From contig CM074128.1 of the NCBI GenBank assembly GCA_037178625.1, forward strand, positions 3,658,001-3,722,000: a stretch of 64,000 bases of DNA. Direction: 5' to 3'. Below, piece after piece: positions 19,855 through 32,251 of the stretch (the stretch's first letter is position 1; every line of letters starts with the position of its first letter). A model generated the notes under the pieces. The model was not told the DNA's origin and did not search any database. It saw only the letters and a list, made by a program, of their open reading frames with translations. The stretch is from Skeletonema tropicum (taxonomy: Eukaryota; Bacillariophyta; Thalassiosirophyceae; Thalassiosirales; Thalassiosiraceae). The position numbers were made by a program, and so were the translations under genes.

Positions 19855-22800
19855 ATGCTACAGCCTCGTGGCTGATCTGAGAGGTCCAGTGTGGGCTGGC
19901 CGGCAGTGCTTCATTCTACCAAATCGTATCTATCGTCGTCAATACAAGCATGAGCCATGTCTAGTGGCCCATTATAGTCGGCGGTGATACGATACAAGCA
20001 CATTTGAACTGCTCAGATGGCTGGCGTTCATAGAAGCGGTGCTACAGCCTCGTGGCTAATCTGACAGATCCAGTGTCCAGTGTGGGCTGGCCGGCAGTGC
20101 TTCATTCTACCAAATCGTATCTATCGTCGTCAATAGGCGCAGGAGCCGCGTCTAGTGGCCCATTATAGTCGGCGGTGATACGATACAAACACATTTGCAC
20201 TGCTCAAAGCAATTGCTCTTGTAGAAGCGATGCTACAGCCTCGTGGCTGATCTGAGAAGTCCAATGTGGGCTGGCCGGCAGTGCTTCATTCTACCAAATC
20301 GTATCTATCGTCGTCAATACAAGCATGAGTCGCGTCTAGTGACCCATTATAGTCGGCGGTGATACGATACAAGCACATTTGCACTGCTCAGATGGCTGAC
20401 ATGCTTACAAGCGATGCTACAGCCTCGTGGCTGATCTGAGAGGTCCAGTGTGGGCTGGCCGGCAGTGCTTCATTCTACCAAATCGTATCTATCGTCGTCA
20501 ATTCGCGCAGGAGCCGCGTCTAGTGGCCCATTATAGTCGGCGGTGATACGGTACAAACACATCAGCACTGCATAGATAGCTGGCATGCTTAAAAACGATG
20601 CTACAGCCACGTGGCTGATCTGAGAGGTCCAGTGTCCAGTGTGGGCTGGCCGGCAGTGCTTCATTCTACCAAATCGTATCTATCGTCGTCAATACAAGCA
20701 TGAGCCGTGTGTAGTGGCCCATTATAGTCGGCGGTGATACGATACAAGCACATTTGCACTGTTCAATGCAATTGCTCTCGTAGAAGCGATGCTACAGCCT
20801 CGTGGCTGATCTGAGAGGTCCAGTGTCCAGTGTGGGCTGGCCGGCAGTGCTTCATTCTACCAAATCGTATCTATCGTCGTCAATACAAGCATGATCCGCG
20901 TCTAGTGGCTCATTATAGTCGGCGGTGATGCGATACAAGCACATTTGCACTGCTCAGATGGCTGGCGTTCATTGAAGTGATGCTACAGCCTTGTGGCTGA
21001 TCTGAGAGGTCCAGTGTGGGCTGGCCGGCAGTGCTTCATTCTACCAAATCGTATCTATCGTCGTCAATTCGCGCAGGAGCCGTGTCTAGTGGCCCATTAT
21101 AGTCGGCGGTGATACGATACAAACACATCAGCACTGCATAGATAGCTGGCATGCTTAAAAACGATGCTACAGCCTCGTGGCTGATCTGAGAGGTCCAGTG
21201 TCCAGTGTGGGCTGGCCGGCAGTGCTTCATTCTACAATCGTATCTATCGTCGTCAATACAAGCATGAGCCGTGTGTAGTGGCTCATTATAGTCGGCGGTG
21301 ATACGATACAAGCACATTAGCACTGTTTAATGCAATTGCTCTCGTAGAAGCGATGCTACAGCCTCGTGGCTGATCTGAGAGGTCCAGTGTCCAGTGTGGG
21401 CTGGCTGGCAGTGCTTCATTCTACCAAATCGTATCTATCGTCGTCAATATTGGCGCATGAGCCTCGTCTAGTGGCCCATTATAGTCGGCGGTGATACGAT
21501 ACAAGCTCATTTTCACTGCTCAGATGGCTGGCGTTCAAAGAAGCGATGCTACAACCTCGTGGCTGATCTGAGAGGTCCAGTGTCCAGTGTGGGCTGGCCG
21601 GCAGTGCTTCATTCTACCAAATCGTATCTTTTGACGTGCTTCATTCTACCGAATCGTATCTATCGTCGTCAATAGGCGCAAGACCCTCGTCTAGTGGCCC
21701 ATTATATTCGGCGGTGATGCGATACAAGCACATTAGCACTGCTCAGATGGCTGGCGTTCAAAGAAGCGATGCTACAGCCTCGTGGCTGATCTGAGAGGTC
21801 CAGTGTCCAGTGTGGGCTGGCCGGCAGTGCTTCATTCTACCAAATCGTATCTATCGTCGTTAATACGCGCATGAGCCGTGTGTAGTGGCAGGGGCCGTGT
21901 CTAGTGGCCCATTATAGTCGGCGGTGATACGATACAAACACATTAGCTCTGCATAGATAGCTGGCATGCTTTTAAGCGCTGCTACAGCCTCGTGGCTGAT
22001 CTGAGAGGTCCAGTGTCCAGTGTGGGCTGGCCGGCAGTGCTTCATTCTACCAAATCGTATCTATCGTCGTTAATACGCGCAGGAGCCGTGTGTAGTGGCC
22101 CATTATAGTCGGCGGTGATATGATACAAGCACATTAGCACCGCTGAAAGCAATTGCTCTTGTAGAAGCGATGCTACAGCCTCGTGGCTGATCTGAGAGGT
22201 CCAGTGTGGGCTGGCCGGCAGTGCTTCATTCTACCAAATCGTATCTATCGTCGTCAATACAAGCATGATCCGCGTCTAGTGGCCCATTATAGTCAGCGGT
22301 GATACGATACAAGCACATTTGTTCTGCTCAGATGGCTTGCGTTCATAGAAGCGATGCTACAACCTTGTGGCTGATCTGAGAGGTCCAGTGTCCAGTGTGG
22401 GCTGGCCGGCAGTGCTTCATTCTACCAAATCGTATCTATCGTTGTCAATTCGCGCAGGAGCCGCGTCTAGTGGCCCATTATAGTCGGCGGTGATACGATA
22501 CAAACACATCAGCACTGCATAGATAGCTGGCATGCTTAAAAACGATGCTACAGCCTCGTGGCTGATCTGAGAGATCCAGTGTCCGATGTGGGCTGGCCGG
22601 CAGTGCTTCTTTCTACCAAATCGTATCTATCGTCGTCAATACAAGCATGAGCCGTGTGTAGTGGCCCATTATAGTCGGCGGTGATGCGATACAAGCACAT
22701 TAGCACTGCTCAAAGCAATTGCTCTCGTAGAAGCGATGCTACAGCCTCGTGGCTGATCTGAGAGGTCCAGTGTGGGCTGGCCGGCAGTGCTTCATTCTAC

Positions 22801-24962
22801 CAAATCGTATCTATCGTCGTCAATTCGCGCAGGAGCCGTGTCTAGTGGCCCATTATAGTCGGCGGTGATACGATACAAACACATCAGCACTGCATAGATA
22901 GCTGGCATGCTTAAAAACGATGCTACAGCCTCGTGGCTGATCTGAGAGGTCCAGTGTCCAGTGTGGGCTGGCCGGCAGTGCTTCATTCTACAATCGTATC
23001 TATCGTCGTCAATACAAGCATGAGCCGTGTGTAGTGGCTCATTATAGTCGGCGGTGATACGATACAAGCACATTAGCACTGTTTAATGCAATTGCTCTCG
23101 TAGAAGCGATGCTACAGCCTCGTGGCTGATCTGAGAGGTCCAGTGTCCAGTGTGGGCTGGCTGGCAGTGCTTCATTCTACCAAATCGTATCTATCGTCGT
23201 CAATATTGGCGCATGAGCCTCGTCTAGTGGCCCATTATAGTCGGCGGTGATACGATACAAGCTCATTTTCACTGCTCAGATGGCTGGCGTTCAAAGAAGC
23301 GATGCTACAACCTCGTGGCTGATCTGAGAGGTCCAGTGTCCAGTGTGGGCTGGCCGGCAGTGCTTCATTCTACCAAATCGTATCTTTTGACGTGCTTCAT
23401 TCTACCGAATCGTATCTATCGTCGTCAATAGGCGCAAGACCCTCGTCTAGTGGCCCATTATATTCGGCGGTGATGCGATACAAGCACATTAGCACTGCTC
23501 AGATGGCTGGCGTTCAAAGAAGCGATGCTACAGCCTCGTGGCTGATCTGAGAGGTCCAGTGTCCAGTGTGGGCTGGCCGGCAGTGCTTCATTCTACCAAA
23601 TCGTATCTATCGTCGTTAATACGCGCATGAGCCGTGTGTAGTGGCAGGGGCCGTGTCTAGTGGCCCATTATAGTCGGCGGTGATACGATACAAACACATT
23701 AGCTCTGCATAGATAGCTGGCATGCTTTTAAGCGCTGCTACAGCCTCGTGGCTGATCTGAGAGGTCCAGTGTCCAGTGTGGGCTGGCCGGCAGTGCTTCA
23801 TTCTACCAAATCGTATCTATCGTCGTTAATACGCGCAGGAGCCGTGTGTAGTGGCCCATTATAGTCGGCGGTGATATGATACAAGCACATTAGCACCGCT
23901 GAAAGCAATTGCTCTTGTAGAAGCGATGCTACAGCCTCGTGGCTGATCTGAGAGGTCCAGTGTGGGCTGGCCGGCAGTGCTTCATTCTACCAAATCGTAT
24001 CTATCGTCGTCAATACAAGCATGATCCGCGTCTAGTGGCCCATTATAGTCAGCGGTGATACGATACAAGCACATTTGTTCTGCTCAGATGGCTTGCGTTC
24101 ATAGAAGCGATGCTACAACCTTGTGGCTGATCTGAGAGGTCCAGTGTGGGCTGGCCGGCAGTGCTTCATTCTACGAAATCGTATCTATCGTTGTCAATTC
24201 GCGCAGGAGCCGCGTCTAGTGGCCCATTATAGTCGGCGGTGATACGATACAAACACATCAGCACTGCATAGATAGCTGGCATGCTTAAAAACGATGCTAC
24301 AGCCTCGTGGCTGATCTGAGAGATCCAGTGTCCGATGTGGGCTGGCCGGCAGTGCTTCTTTCTACCAAATCGTATCTATCGTCGTCAATACAAGCATGAG
24401 CCGTGTGTAGTGGCCCATTATAGTCGGCGGTGATGCGATACAAGCACATTAGCACTGCTCAAAGCAATTGCTCTCGTAGAAGCGATGCTACAGCCTCGTG
24501 GCTGATCTGAGAGGTCCAGTGTGGGCTGGCCGGCAGTGCTTCATTCTACCAAATCGTATCTATCGTCGTCAATAGGCGCAAGAGCCTCGTCTAGTGGCCC
24601 ATTATAGTCGGCGGTGATACGGTACAAGCACATTAGCACTGCTCAGACGGCTGGCGTTCAAAGAAGCGATGCTACAGCCTCGTGGCTGATCTGAGAGGTC
24701 CAGGTCCAGTGTGGGCTGGTCGGCAGTGCTTCATTCTACCAAATCGTATCTATCGTCGTCAATACAAGCATGATCCGCGTCTAGTGGCTCATTATAGTCG
24801 GCGGTGATGCGATACAAACACATTTGCACTGCTCAGATGGCTGGCGTTCATAGAAGCGATGCTACAGCCTCGTGGCTGATCTGAGAGGTCCAGTGTGGGC
24901 TGGCCGGCAGTGCTTCATTCTACCGAATCGTATCTATCGTCGTCAATAGGCGCATGAGTTCC
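19855..24962 (+). repeat. Satellite array, 27 monomers of about 190 bp
   Basis: Counting the conserved block GCTACAGCCTCGTGGCTGAT gives 27 tandem monomers, mean spacing about 192 bp (183-222). Each has a conserved core (CTGAGAGGTCCAGTG, GTGGGCTGGCCGGCAGTGC, TTCATTCTACCAAATCGTAT, TTATAGTCGGCGGTGATACG) and one of three spacers: A (CAATTGCTCTYGTAGAAGCG), B (GATGGCTGGCGTTCA) or C (GATAGCTGGCATGCTT). Spacers usually follow an A-B-C order. A 7-bp TCCAGTG unit is present once or twice per monomer. Minus-strand frames of up to 95 codons arise from the repeat and are not genes. Monomer length is close to a nucleosome repeat. Confidence 0.95.
20986..24490 (+). repeat. Higher-order repeat: two copies of a nine-monomer unit
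   Basis: Within the array the block 20986-22741 (1,756 bp, nine monomers, spacer order C-A-B-B-C-A-B-C-A) is repeated almost identically at 22742-24490 (1,749 bp). The differences I can see are loss of one 7-bp TCCAGTG unit near 24140 and single substitutions. Shared oddities, such as the truncated core followed by TTTTGACGTGC near 21629 and 23385, prove that the blocks were copied as one unit. Confidence 0.92.
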
Positions 24963-25570
24963 CTTCCAAGCACAAGTACACTTATCCCAGATCTGAGAGG
25001 GGGCAGGATGAACTTTCTCTACTCCAGTTCAATCAAGCTTCAGCTACAGAGCATTTTCAATTTATCAGGATTCAATTCATTAATTTTTTCAGGTATCTAG
25101 AAGTCACGTTCCATATTGAATCAGCGAATCAGCAAGCAAAGTTAGAGCAACAACCTTGAAATAGAAATAGTAGAAGCAGCAGCGTTAGAGAAAAGCAGCA
25201 AGCAGATAGATAGAGAAAATTAGAGAGAGAGAAAAGAGAATGGCGCACCCCCTGACATGAGCAGGTTTCGTGGTTATGGGTTCCACATAAAAAAAAGTAG
25301 TTCGTCTACACGCCAAGCAGAATAGTCAAAACAGAGTTCGATCCATGGGGCAGCAATGCCTAGGTACTGTAGGTACTGGCATAGTATGGTATTTATGTAT
25401 CGACCTCTTTAGGTATTATGTGGTCATTACGATTACAATGACGTCGCCTTATTCCCGAGTCCTCAATCAAGATAACAACCATGAAGAAGTCCAGTAGTAG
25501 TAACACTCACAATTATTAATATTGTCAATCGATCATAGACTATCTAGAACTGAATTCAGCTAACCTGGTC
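24963..25570. other. Array exit, unassigned sequence
   Basis: The satellite stops abruptly after GCGCATGAG. The following 600 nt are A/G-rich near 25120-25245 and otherwise unremarkable. No ORF, tRNA or known repeat is supported. Confidence 0.4.
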
Positions 25571-25690
25571 ATAGTCGGCGGTGATACGATACAAGCACAT
25601 TAGCACTGCTCAAAGCAATTGCTCTTGTAGAAGCGATGCTACAGTCTCGTTTTTGATCTGAGGGTATAGTGTGGGGTTGAATGTTGTCCG
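25571..25690 (+). repeat. Isolated satellite monomer remnant
   Basis: CATAGTCGGCGGTGATACGA through a type-A spacer to GATGCTACAGTCTCG matches the array unit and then decays. It lies about 600 nt beyond the array end. Confidence 0.75.
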
Positions 25691-25804
25691 GTCAATTCCA
25701 AATGGACCTTTCAGATCCTCCTTGATGTTTCAGCGTTGCTTTTATGAATGCAATCCAAATGAGCTGCTTCCAATTACTTCATAATTTTTGCTGCTGACCA
25801 TAAT

Positions 25805-25925
25805 GGTCTACTAAAGTGGCTCATGCGCATGTTGACGACGATTCACGATACGTAGTTGAATGTGGTTCGGCCAGCTAAGTTTGATCTCTCAGATCAGCTA
25901 CGACGTTGTAGCGTCGCCTTTACAA
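25805..25925 (-). repeat. Diverged satellite monomer in inverted orientation (right flank)
   Basis: GGCTCATGCGCATGTTGACGACG ... CTCTCAGATCAGCTACGAC is again the reverse complement of the monomer and closely resembles the left-flank inverted copy at 19621, so both edges of the locus carry outward-facing remnants. Confidence 0.6.
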
Positions 25926-27072
25926 TGCTATTCAAATGAGCAGCTCCAAAATTCTTTGCTATCACCTCCATGCACAATTGCTACACCATCCACGATATTT
26001 GCCCGCTCCCATGAGCTGACACTCCCGCGGCAACTTTGGACACACTGTAGTTTTAAGTACGCATTTTTGAATGCGTCCGTATCCAAAGGCATACAGTCGC
26101 AGCATGGTTATTGTCCTGTTCGCAAATTGTCCGATCACAGTTAATTGTCCGAGTGAAATTGGGTGAATACCTACTTACTAGTACCTGTAAATACATACAT
26201 AGTAGGCGGCAAAGTGATGAGTTGAACCTTACTTGCATGACAATAACATTTCTAATACATTGCATAACGAGTAATTGACATTGATCCAACACTCCCAAGT
26301 GCCGCCCGCTCTCTTTGCAACGCAATTGATGTATTATGCTTGGGAATCACCGCTGCTGTAAGTGTAAGAAGTTTGCACATGGTGTCTTTTGCATTGACAA
26401 AGCTGCATGTCTCTCTAGAGACATTACAGACACTTTCAGCGGTCTAATTGATGGATCATTCCATAAAGCATGTCTAAAATGATGTGTACAGGAAGCGAAA
26501 GACAATCTGCCCTGCCTCGCCTCGCTAGCTTTGGCCCCAATAATCAGTACTAGTACACGTTATGCCTATATACATACACCACCCTGTACGCAAACTGTCC
26601 GATCACAGGTATTGTCGAACTAGAATTGGCGGTAACACCGGAAATAACTATGCTGCGTGCGGCTGTGTATATATCTAAGTACGATAAGTATGTATGAGAA
26701 GAGAGAACCGTACCACTCATTGTGAATTGTACCAGAGAGGTCACTCCGCCGCGTGCTGGGAGACAAGAAGTTATCGACCATTAATATGAATGAATGGGGA
26801 GCTGGAGAAGATGCGTGGGTGCCGGATACCTCAAAAATTCGTGTCGTACTATCCAGATGACCGTCTCAAAAAGTCCGCCAACCATCAACTCTATGTACAG
26901 AAAAATCACCATCTCCCACTTCTGACGATGATGATGTGCCGCCTACGCCCTTCTCTGCGCTCCGGCAACCGTAGGCCATGGCCAAATAAGTAGGTACGAT
27001 AGTTGCCCCCCGCCCACTCCGCCACTGCTACTAAGCTACTAAGCTACTACTACTAAGCTATTAATAATAATA
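25926..27072. other. Intergenic with a diverged repeat pair
   Basis: No gene is supported. Two stretches resemble one another: about 26105-26165 and 26586-26640 share GCAAAYTGTCCGATCACAG followed by ATTGTCSRA, so an old dispersed repeat is likely. CTA/TTA-rich microsatellite at about 27025-27075 abuts the 3' end of the reverse-transcriptase fragment and could be its tail. Confidence 0.4.
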
Positions 27073-28674
27073 TTAGAATACTACAAGTATATAAGTGCAT
27101 GAAGATGAAGATGACGCAATGCTATAAATCTGTACTACTGACAGCCGCCGCCCTATTCCACCTCGGGATGGAGAAGGGCAAGTGTCAGAGTTGCATGTGA
27201 TCATGTCAAATCCAATTTTTGATAGTTTGCATCTGAAGTGGCTCTCGTTTGAGACTATTGGGAGGTTGAAATGGGTGTCGAATGGTTTAATGTTGGATTT
27301 TTTGATGCTGCGGACTAAGCCTGTAGTTTCTTTACAGATTTTTGTGTTTGTGAGTTGGATGAAGGGAATGAGTGTTTCCATCTCCTTATGCCACATATCT
27401 CTCCATTTTTTGTGCATCTTCGTTTTAATTTGTTTGCTGAGGTGGCTGCATTGATATAGATGGTCTCCTTTTGTGTCGAAGTCTTGTTTGCAGAAGGGGC
27501 ATTTGAGTTGTTCTGTTGTTTCCCAGATGTTCATTCGTAAACAGCGGAGGAGGTTGAATCTGAAAAGGCGGTTGTCTTGTCTATTTTCTTCATCGCTTCT
27601 TGGAAGGTCTAGGAGTCCTTGTCCCATCTTGCCGTCGATGATTTCTGCGATGTTGTGTGTGCTGTCGTTTGGGAGGTAGTTGATCATTTTTCTACACAGG
27701 CGAGAGGATGCTTCCTTGTTGATAATATCATGGCATTTTTGTAGTGGTGTATTATTGATGAAGGTTGATATTCCTTGAGCTGTATCGTCTCCGGTGCATA
27801 TCTTTGCTATTGCCGGTGCAAATTTGTTTAAGATTTGGAAGGTGGTAGATGGATTGGTCTCTCTATTTGCATAGTGATGTGATTGAGTCGGGTAGCATAA
27901 ATCTAGTGCGCTTTGGTCCAAGAAATACTCCATTATAGATTGTGTTGAGCGTTCCTTTGGTTGCTAGAATTGAAGCTGGAATGGCTTTGTCTCTTGGAGT
28001 GTTGAGGCCGAGTCCTCCCATTTTTGTGCTCATGTTCATTAGGAGTTGTGAGTGGGTAGGTACTGTGTCTTTGTTGGTAATGGATTTGATGATGTGTGCA
28101 TTGATATTGTCGAATGCTCTGGCAGTGAGACTATCCCATGTGTCGCAAGCTTCTCCGATGCAAATGGAAGTATGAGCATGAGCATAAACATCGGCTGGAA
28201 AGAGATGATTTAGGCGTTGAGATGTGCATTGTCTGTAGAGTTGGATGATGGTTTGGTCGTCGTCGAGGCCGTTAGGAGTTGTCGGCGTCAGTTTGTATCT
28301 TCTGGAGGTAGTCAGTGATGAAGGCTTTTTGGAATGATGGCGAACCGATTGGGGAGCCTAAGATGCGAAGGCCGTTTGTTTCTTCATACATTACTGAGTC
28401 TTTGGTGGAATAAAGTGAGATTGCTTCTTGGAGGTTTTGTGCGACAAAGTAGTTGGATTGGAAGTGAGCGTGAAGAACAGAATGTCCGGAGGTGGTAGTG
28501 GTAGTCATAATTCTAGTTTTGTCTGTGTTCATTACAGCTCCAAGTGGGATCCCGAGATCTTTGAAACGTTGTAGAAAGAAATGTACATCTTCGATTGGTA
28601 AAAGGCAGTTGGTGTCGTCGACATACGCCATTATGATGGGAGCTCCTCCTTGTTTTGGCTTTCATGGGCTCTAG
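27073..28674 (-). pseudogene. Decayed non-LTR-type reverse transcriptase fragment
   Basis: On the minus strand a fragment starts near 28674 with GAPIIMAYVDDTN, the catalytic YVDD box of reverse transcriptases. It continues past a stop and frame change near 28272 into a frame holding KMGGLGLNTP (about 28010), typical of the region C-terminal to the RT fingers and palm. It then passes into the frame 27933-27073, where a CPFC...H...C zinc-knuckle-like motif (about 27455-27510) appears. The upstream fingers and palm part is absent, so the copy is 5'-truncated as LINE insertions commonly are. At least two frame breaks mark it as dead. The clade is not determined. Confidence 0.7.
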
Positions 28675-28867
28675 CTCTAGAACATTCTAATAATTATCTG
28701 TCGCATCGCGACCATACAACACTATGTACTAGGCAGGCATCAAATTGATTCTTGAAGTATTGTACTTGCATATTCATCGTCATGGCACGGCCATTCTCGT
28801 TGCTTCATTGTTGCCACAAAATGATAATGACATCAAGGGAAAGCACATCTTCATCTTTCATACATTG

Positions 28868-30430
28868 TACGCAGCAGCTCAAGCTTCGTGATTCACTTTC
28901 TTTCTTCTTCTCGGTTCTCGGCATCTCGTCTCGTTAGACTACATATTATTTGTCTCTCCAATTCCAATCTCTCTGTTCCACTTGTACTGCATCTACCTAC
29001 ATTGTTTCTCCTCCACTGTAACCCATCGATTGCATACACGCTTGATTCTATGCGCTCGTTCTCTTTCTGTGTATCACTACTTACTTTTTTCTTCTCTTCT
29101 ATATTTAAGAGTGCATAATTTGTGACAGCTCTTTCCGTTTCCGGTGCTGTTCTTCAGTCTGTTCCGACTTCCGACTCTTCCTCTACAGATTTGCTTCCTC
29201 TCTTGCTTTTTCACGAGTATTGCACATCGCTGCTGCTGCAAAGCCTTTCCCAGTCCGTGCTTCCATAAGTTGCCAAAAATCACTCCTCTCTTGGCATTGG
29301 TAGGTTTGCGGATTCGCGCCTTCTTTGGTGGCTCTTGCGCCAAATTTCCGAGGGTTTGATTTTTGTCCACGACGGACACACGGAAGGACGGACGGACAGG
29401 AATTGTACGCAGCAGCCAGCTCAAGCTTCGTGAATGATTTTCTTTCTTCTTCTCGGCATCTCAGTCTCATCAGACTCTTTGACTCTCCAATCTCTCTGCT
29501 CTCTGTTCCACTTGTACTGCACCTCTATGTACCTACTCCTACATTGTTTCTCCTTCACTGTGACCCTTCGATCCAACTCCAACACGCTTGATCCCACGCT
29601 CTTTCTCTTTCTGATCACTTACTGTATTCTTCTCCTCTTTAAACTTACGAGTGCTTGTAATTTGTAACAGCTCCCTTTCCAGTGCTGTTCATCAGTCTGA
29701 TCCGACTTCCGACTTCCGACTTCCGACTCTTTCTACAGATTTGCTTCCTCTTGCTTTTTCACCAGTATTGCACTTGCACATAGCTGCTGCTGTGAAGCTT
29801 TCCACCAGTCCGTGCGTCCGTCCAGGTTGCTTTTGGTTCACTCCGTCCTCTCTGGCATTGGTAGGTTTGCGGGTTCGCGCCTTCTTAGCTTGCGCAAAAT
29901 TTCCAGGGTTTGATTTTTGTCAGACGGACGGACGGACGGACGGACTGGAATTGTAGGTACCGACGCAGCAGCTCAAGCTTCGTGAATGACTTTCTTTCTT
30001 CTTCTTGGCATTTCAGTCTCATCAGACTCTTTGACTCTCCAATCTCTCTGCCCTCTGTTCCACTTGTACTGCACGTAAGTATGTACCTACATTGTTTCTC
30101 CTTCACTGTGACCCATCATCCGACACGCTTGATCCCGCGCTCTTTCTCTTTCTGGTCACGTACTCTATTGTTCTCCTCTTTATCTACTTACGAGTGCTTG
30201 CAGCTCTTTCCAGTGCTGTTCATCAGTCTGTTCCGACTTCCGACTCTTTCAACAGATTTGCGTCCTCTTGCTTTTTCACTTTCACCAGTATTGCACTTGC
30301 ACATAGCTGCTGCTATGAATGAAGCCTTCCATTCCAGTCCGTGCGTCCAGGTTGCTTTTGGTTCACTCCGCCCTCTGTTAGTTGGCATTGGTAGGTTTGC
30401 GGGTTCGCGCCTTCTTTGATTGCACTTTGC
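28868..30430. repeat. Three tandem copies of a 0.5-kb TC-rich unit
   Basis: Units begin at about 28868, 29406 and 29957 with CAGCTCAAGCTTCGTG and run through TTTCTTTCTTCTTCT, CTCCAATCTCTCTG and TTGGTAGGTTTGCG. Periods are 538 and about 551 bp, and the last unit is cut near 30430. Strand composition is strongly pyrimidine-biased. Serine- and leucine-rich frames through it are composition artefacts. Confidence 0.85.
29920..29945. repeat. CGGA microsatellite
   Basis: A run of GACGGACGGACGGACGGAC lies inside the second TC-rich unit; shorter versions occur in the first unit near 29375-29398. Confidence 0.8.
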
Positions 30431-30746
30431 GCTTTGCGCCCCTTCGCGCCAAATTTACCCTTGCGCACTTCCATTCTCCATTTTTTTCCATTTTTCAAAA
30501 TGTTCGTTTCTTGTAAAGTTTAACACGGTAGCCCATACTAAATGGGACCCCTCTGCCATCAAGGCCGAGTGGAGAAGTAAGGCGTCGGATCTGAAGCCGC
30601 AACTCGATGCCACTATGCCATACGATCGAGGTTGGGAGACCCTTCAGGACCGGGCTGGTGCGACCTTGGTCACCGATATATCGTCATTTAAATTTCTGAA
30701 TTTCCCCCATTTCGTATCGGCTGGACATCTCTGTATATGTGTTCGT
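30431..30746. other. Unassigned region with coding-like fragment
   Basis: A plus-strand frame through 30530-30710 reads TKWDPSAIKAEWRSK ... PYDRGWETLQDRAG, which looks like a piece of real protein, perhaps a mobile-element remnant, but I do not recognise it and it has no proper ends. Confidence 0.3.
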
Positions 30747-32247
30747 ATATCGTCTAGTCTGGGCCGACAGGGTGTAGCTGCGTGCTACAAAAAAAAAAGC
30801 AGCTTGCTATACTTTTTGTCATTACCGTTTTTAGTACCTATTATTAATTCCTATGTCTAATGTTGAAGAAAGTCAAACACACATCAAAACTCACCAACAA
30901 ACCACTACATACAATAACAAACACTAACAAACCACTAACAAGCATGGTGGTATGCCAGCTATGATGGAGATTCACCCTCATGACGCCTCCTTACAGCTCA
31001 TTTGAATGGTCCAACAGCATCACACATTAGCGCAGACATATGAGGACGTATTATAGTGCTTGAAAAGGATAAACAGTTGTATACGGATACTTAAATGTGA
31101 TAAATCTTCATAATTGTGCTGAAATCAAAATATTATGTCAGATTAAATGACCTTTGCAATTAACAGACGTTGGTGACATGAACTACTACAGCTCGGTAAT
31201 ACTCTCTATTACTATCTGTAATGATATATTGCTTGGATATGTTGTATAGTCCCCCGTATGGCCACCTGTTGTCCATCTTCCCCTCTCTGATCGACATTTT
31301 TTACATCCATAGTCCTCTCGGAATGAGTTGATGACGACCCCCATTCATAACCCCAAACAAAGTAGATCGTTACCGCTTCATACTATACACTAAATGTAGC
31401 TGTTTTTTACGGTTTGAACCTCCACCGTATCAACATCCACCACTATTATGTCATCATTTGCCACTCAAATTGTGTGTAGGATTTGATACACCTATTACTC
31501 GAAGCTGATTGTCAGGTCACATCTTCTCTCTTCAGATCCAGAACGCCCCACCCATCCCTATATACCTTTGGAGGGTCAGCTGGGGTAGTTGGAGTAGTGA
31601 TATATTGAGATCTTTGGCAAGACGATGTCTGGAGGGCGGAGATGTTTAAATTGTATATTTTTGGGACAGTTGCCGGTGGGTGTCAACAGACACATCAGAG
31701 ACCCTCCGCTGACCCCACCGCCGGCAAACATCCTTCACATGATGGTGGTTGGCGATAATCAGCAGTGATTGGCGTAGCATAGTAGGTTATGCTATCGATA
31801 TCACCGCATATGTTGCCAAAATTTTCCTCCTCAACCCGGGCAAAAAATAATCGGTGTTTGGGTGGTGGGTGTAGCTCCACCGATAGCCCATGCCGATGAG
31901 CCAAAAGGTACGAACCCATTCTATTGGTGGTGATGAGCAAATTCGTACCTTTAGGGGTGCATTGGACGAGGTGGGATCGAGATCGGTTCCACTGATAGGG
32001 AGGTGGTCAAAAAGTAGAGCACGCAGCTACATGGAACTAATTTAATGGTGGTTGCCGGTTGCCGCTGTGTTGGCTTGCAACGGAGTTAGAAGGCGATCAG
32101 CATACCGTTGGAAAGCTGTGAGTCTGCTCTTTCATTTGATCACGGCTAATCATACTTTTTCCTGTGTAGAACGTACTATATTTTAGGTTTAAGTAAAAAT
32201 TGTAGCACGCTGCCCGATTTTTTGGCGTGGCCCAGACTAGACGATAT
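30747..32247. mobile_element. Possible non-autonomous element bounded by an inverted repeat
   Basis: ATATCGTCTAGTCTGGGCC at 30747-30765 and GCGTGCTAC at 30780-30788 recur inverted at 32229-32247 and 32202-32210. The arms are about 40 bp and imperfect. The 1.4-kb interior holds no convincing gene; a minus-strand frame at 31940-31695 (81 codons) is protein-like but unrecognised. Confidence 0.4.
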
Positions 32248-32251
32248 TATG

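Noticed and set aside
20470..23801. Repeated minus-strand frames (61-95 codons, MKHCRPAHTGHWTSQ type) in the satellite
   Set aside because: They are the same monomer read in one frame; no start context, and length is limited by monomer period.
19850..24962. CRISPR-like array
   Set aside because: Repeats of about 190 bp without short unique spacers, in a eukaryotic context; it is a satellite.
25260..25360. Possible tRNA (GAGTTCGATCC near 25337)
   Set aside because: A T-arm-like sequence is present, but no matching acceptor, D or anticodon stems could be drawn.
28886..30419. Several Ser/Leu-rich frames up to 169 codons
   Set aside because: Composition artefacts of the TC-rich tandem repeat; they recur in each unit with shifts.
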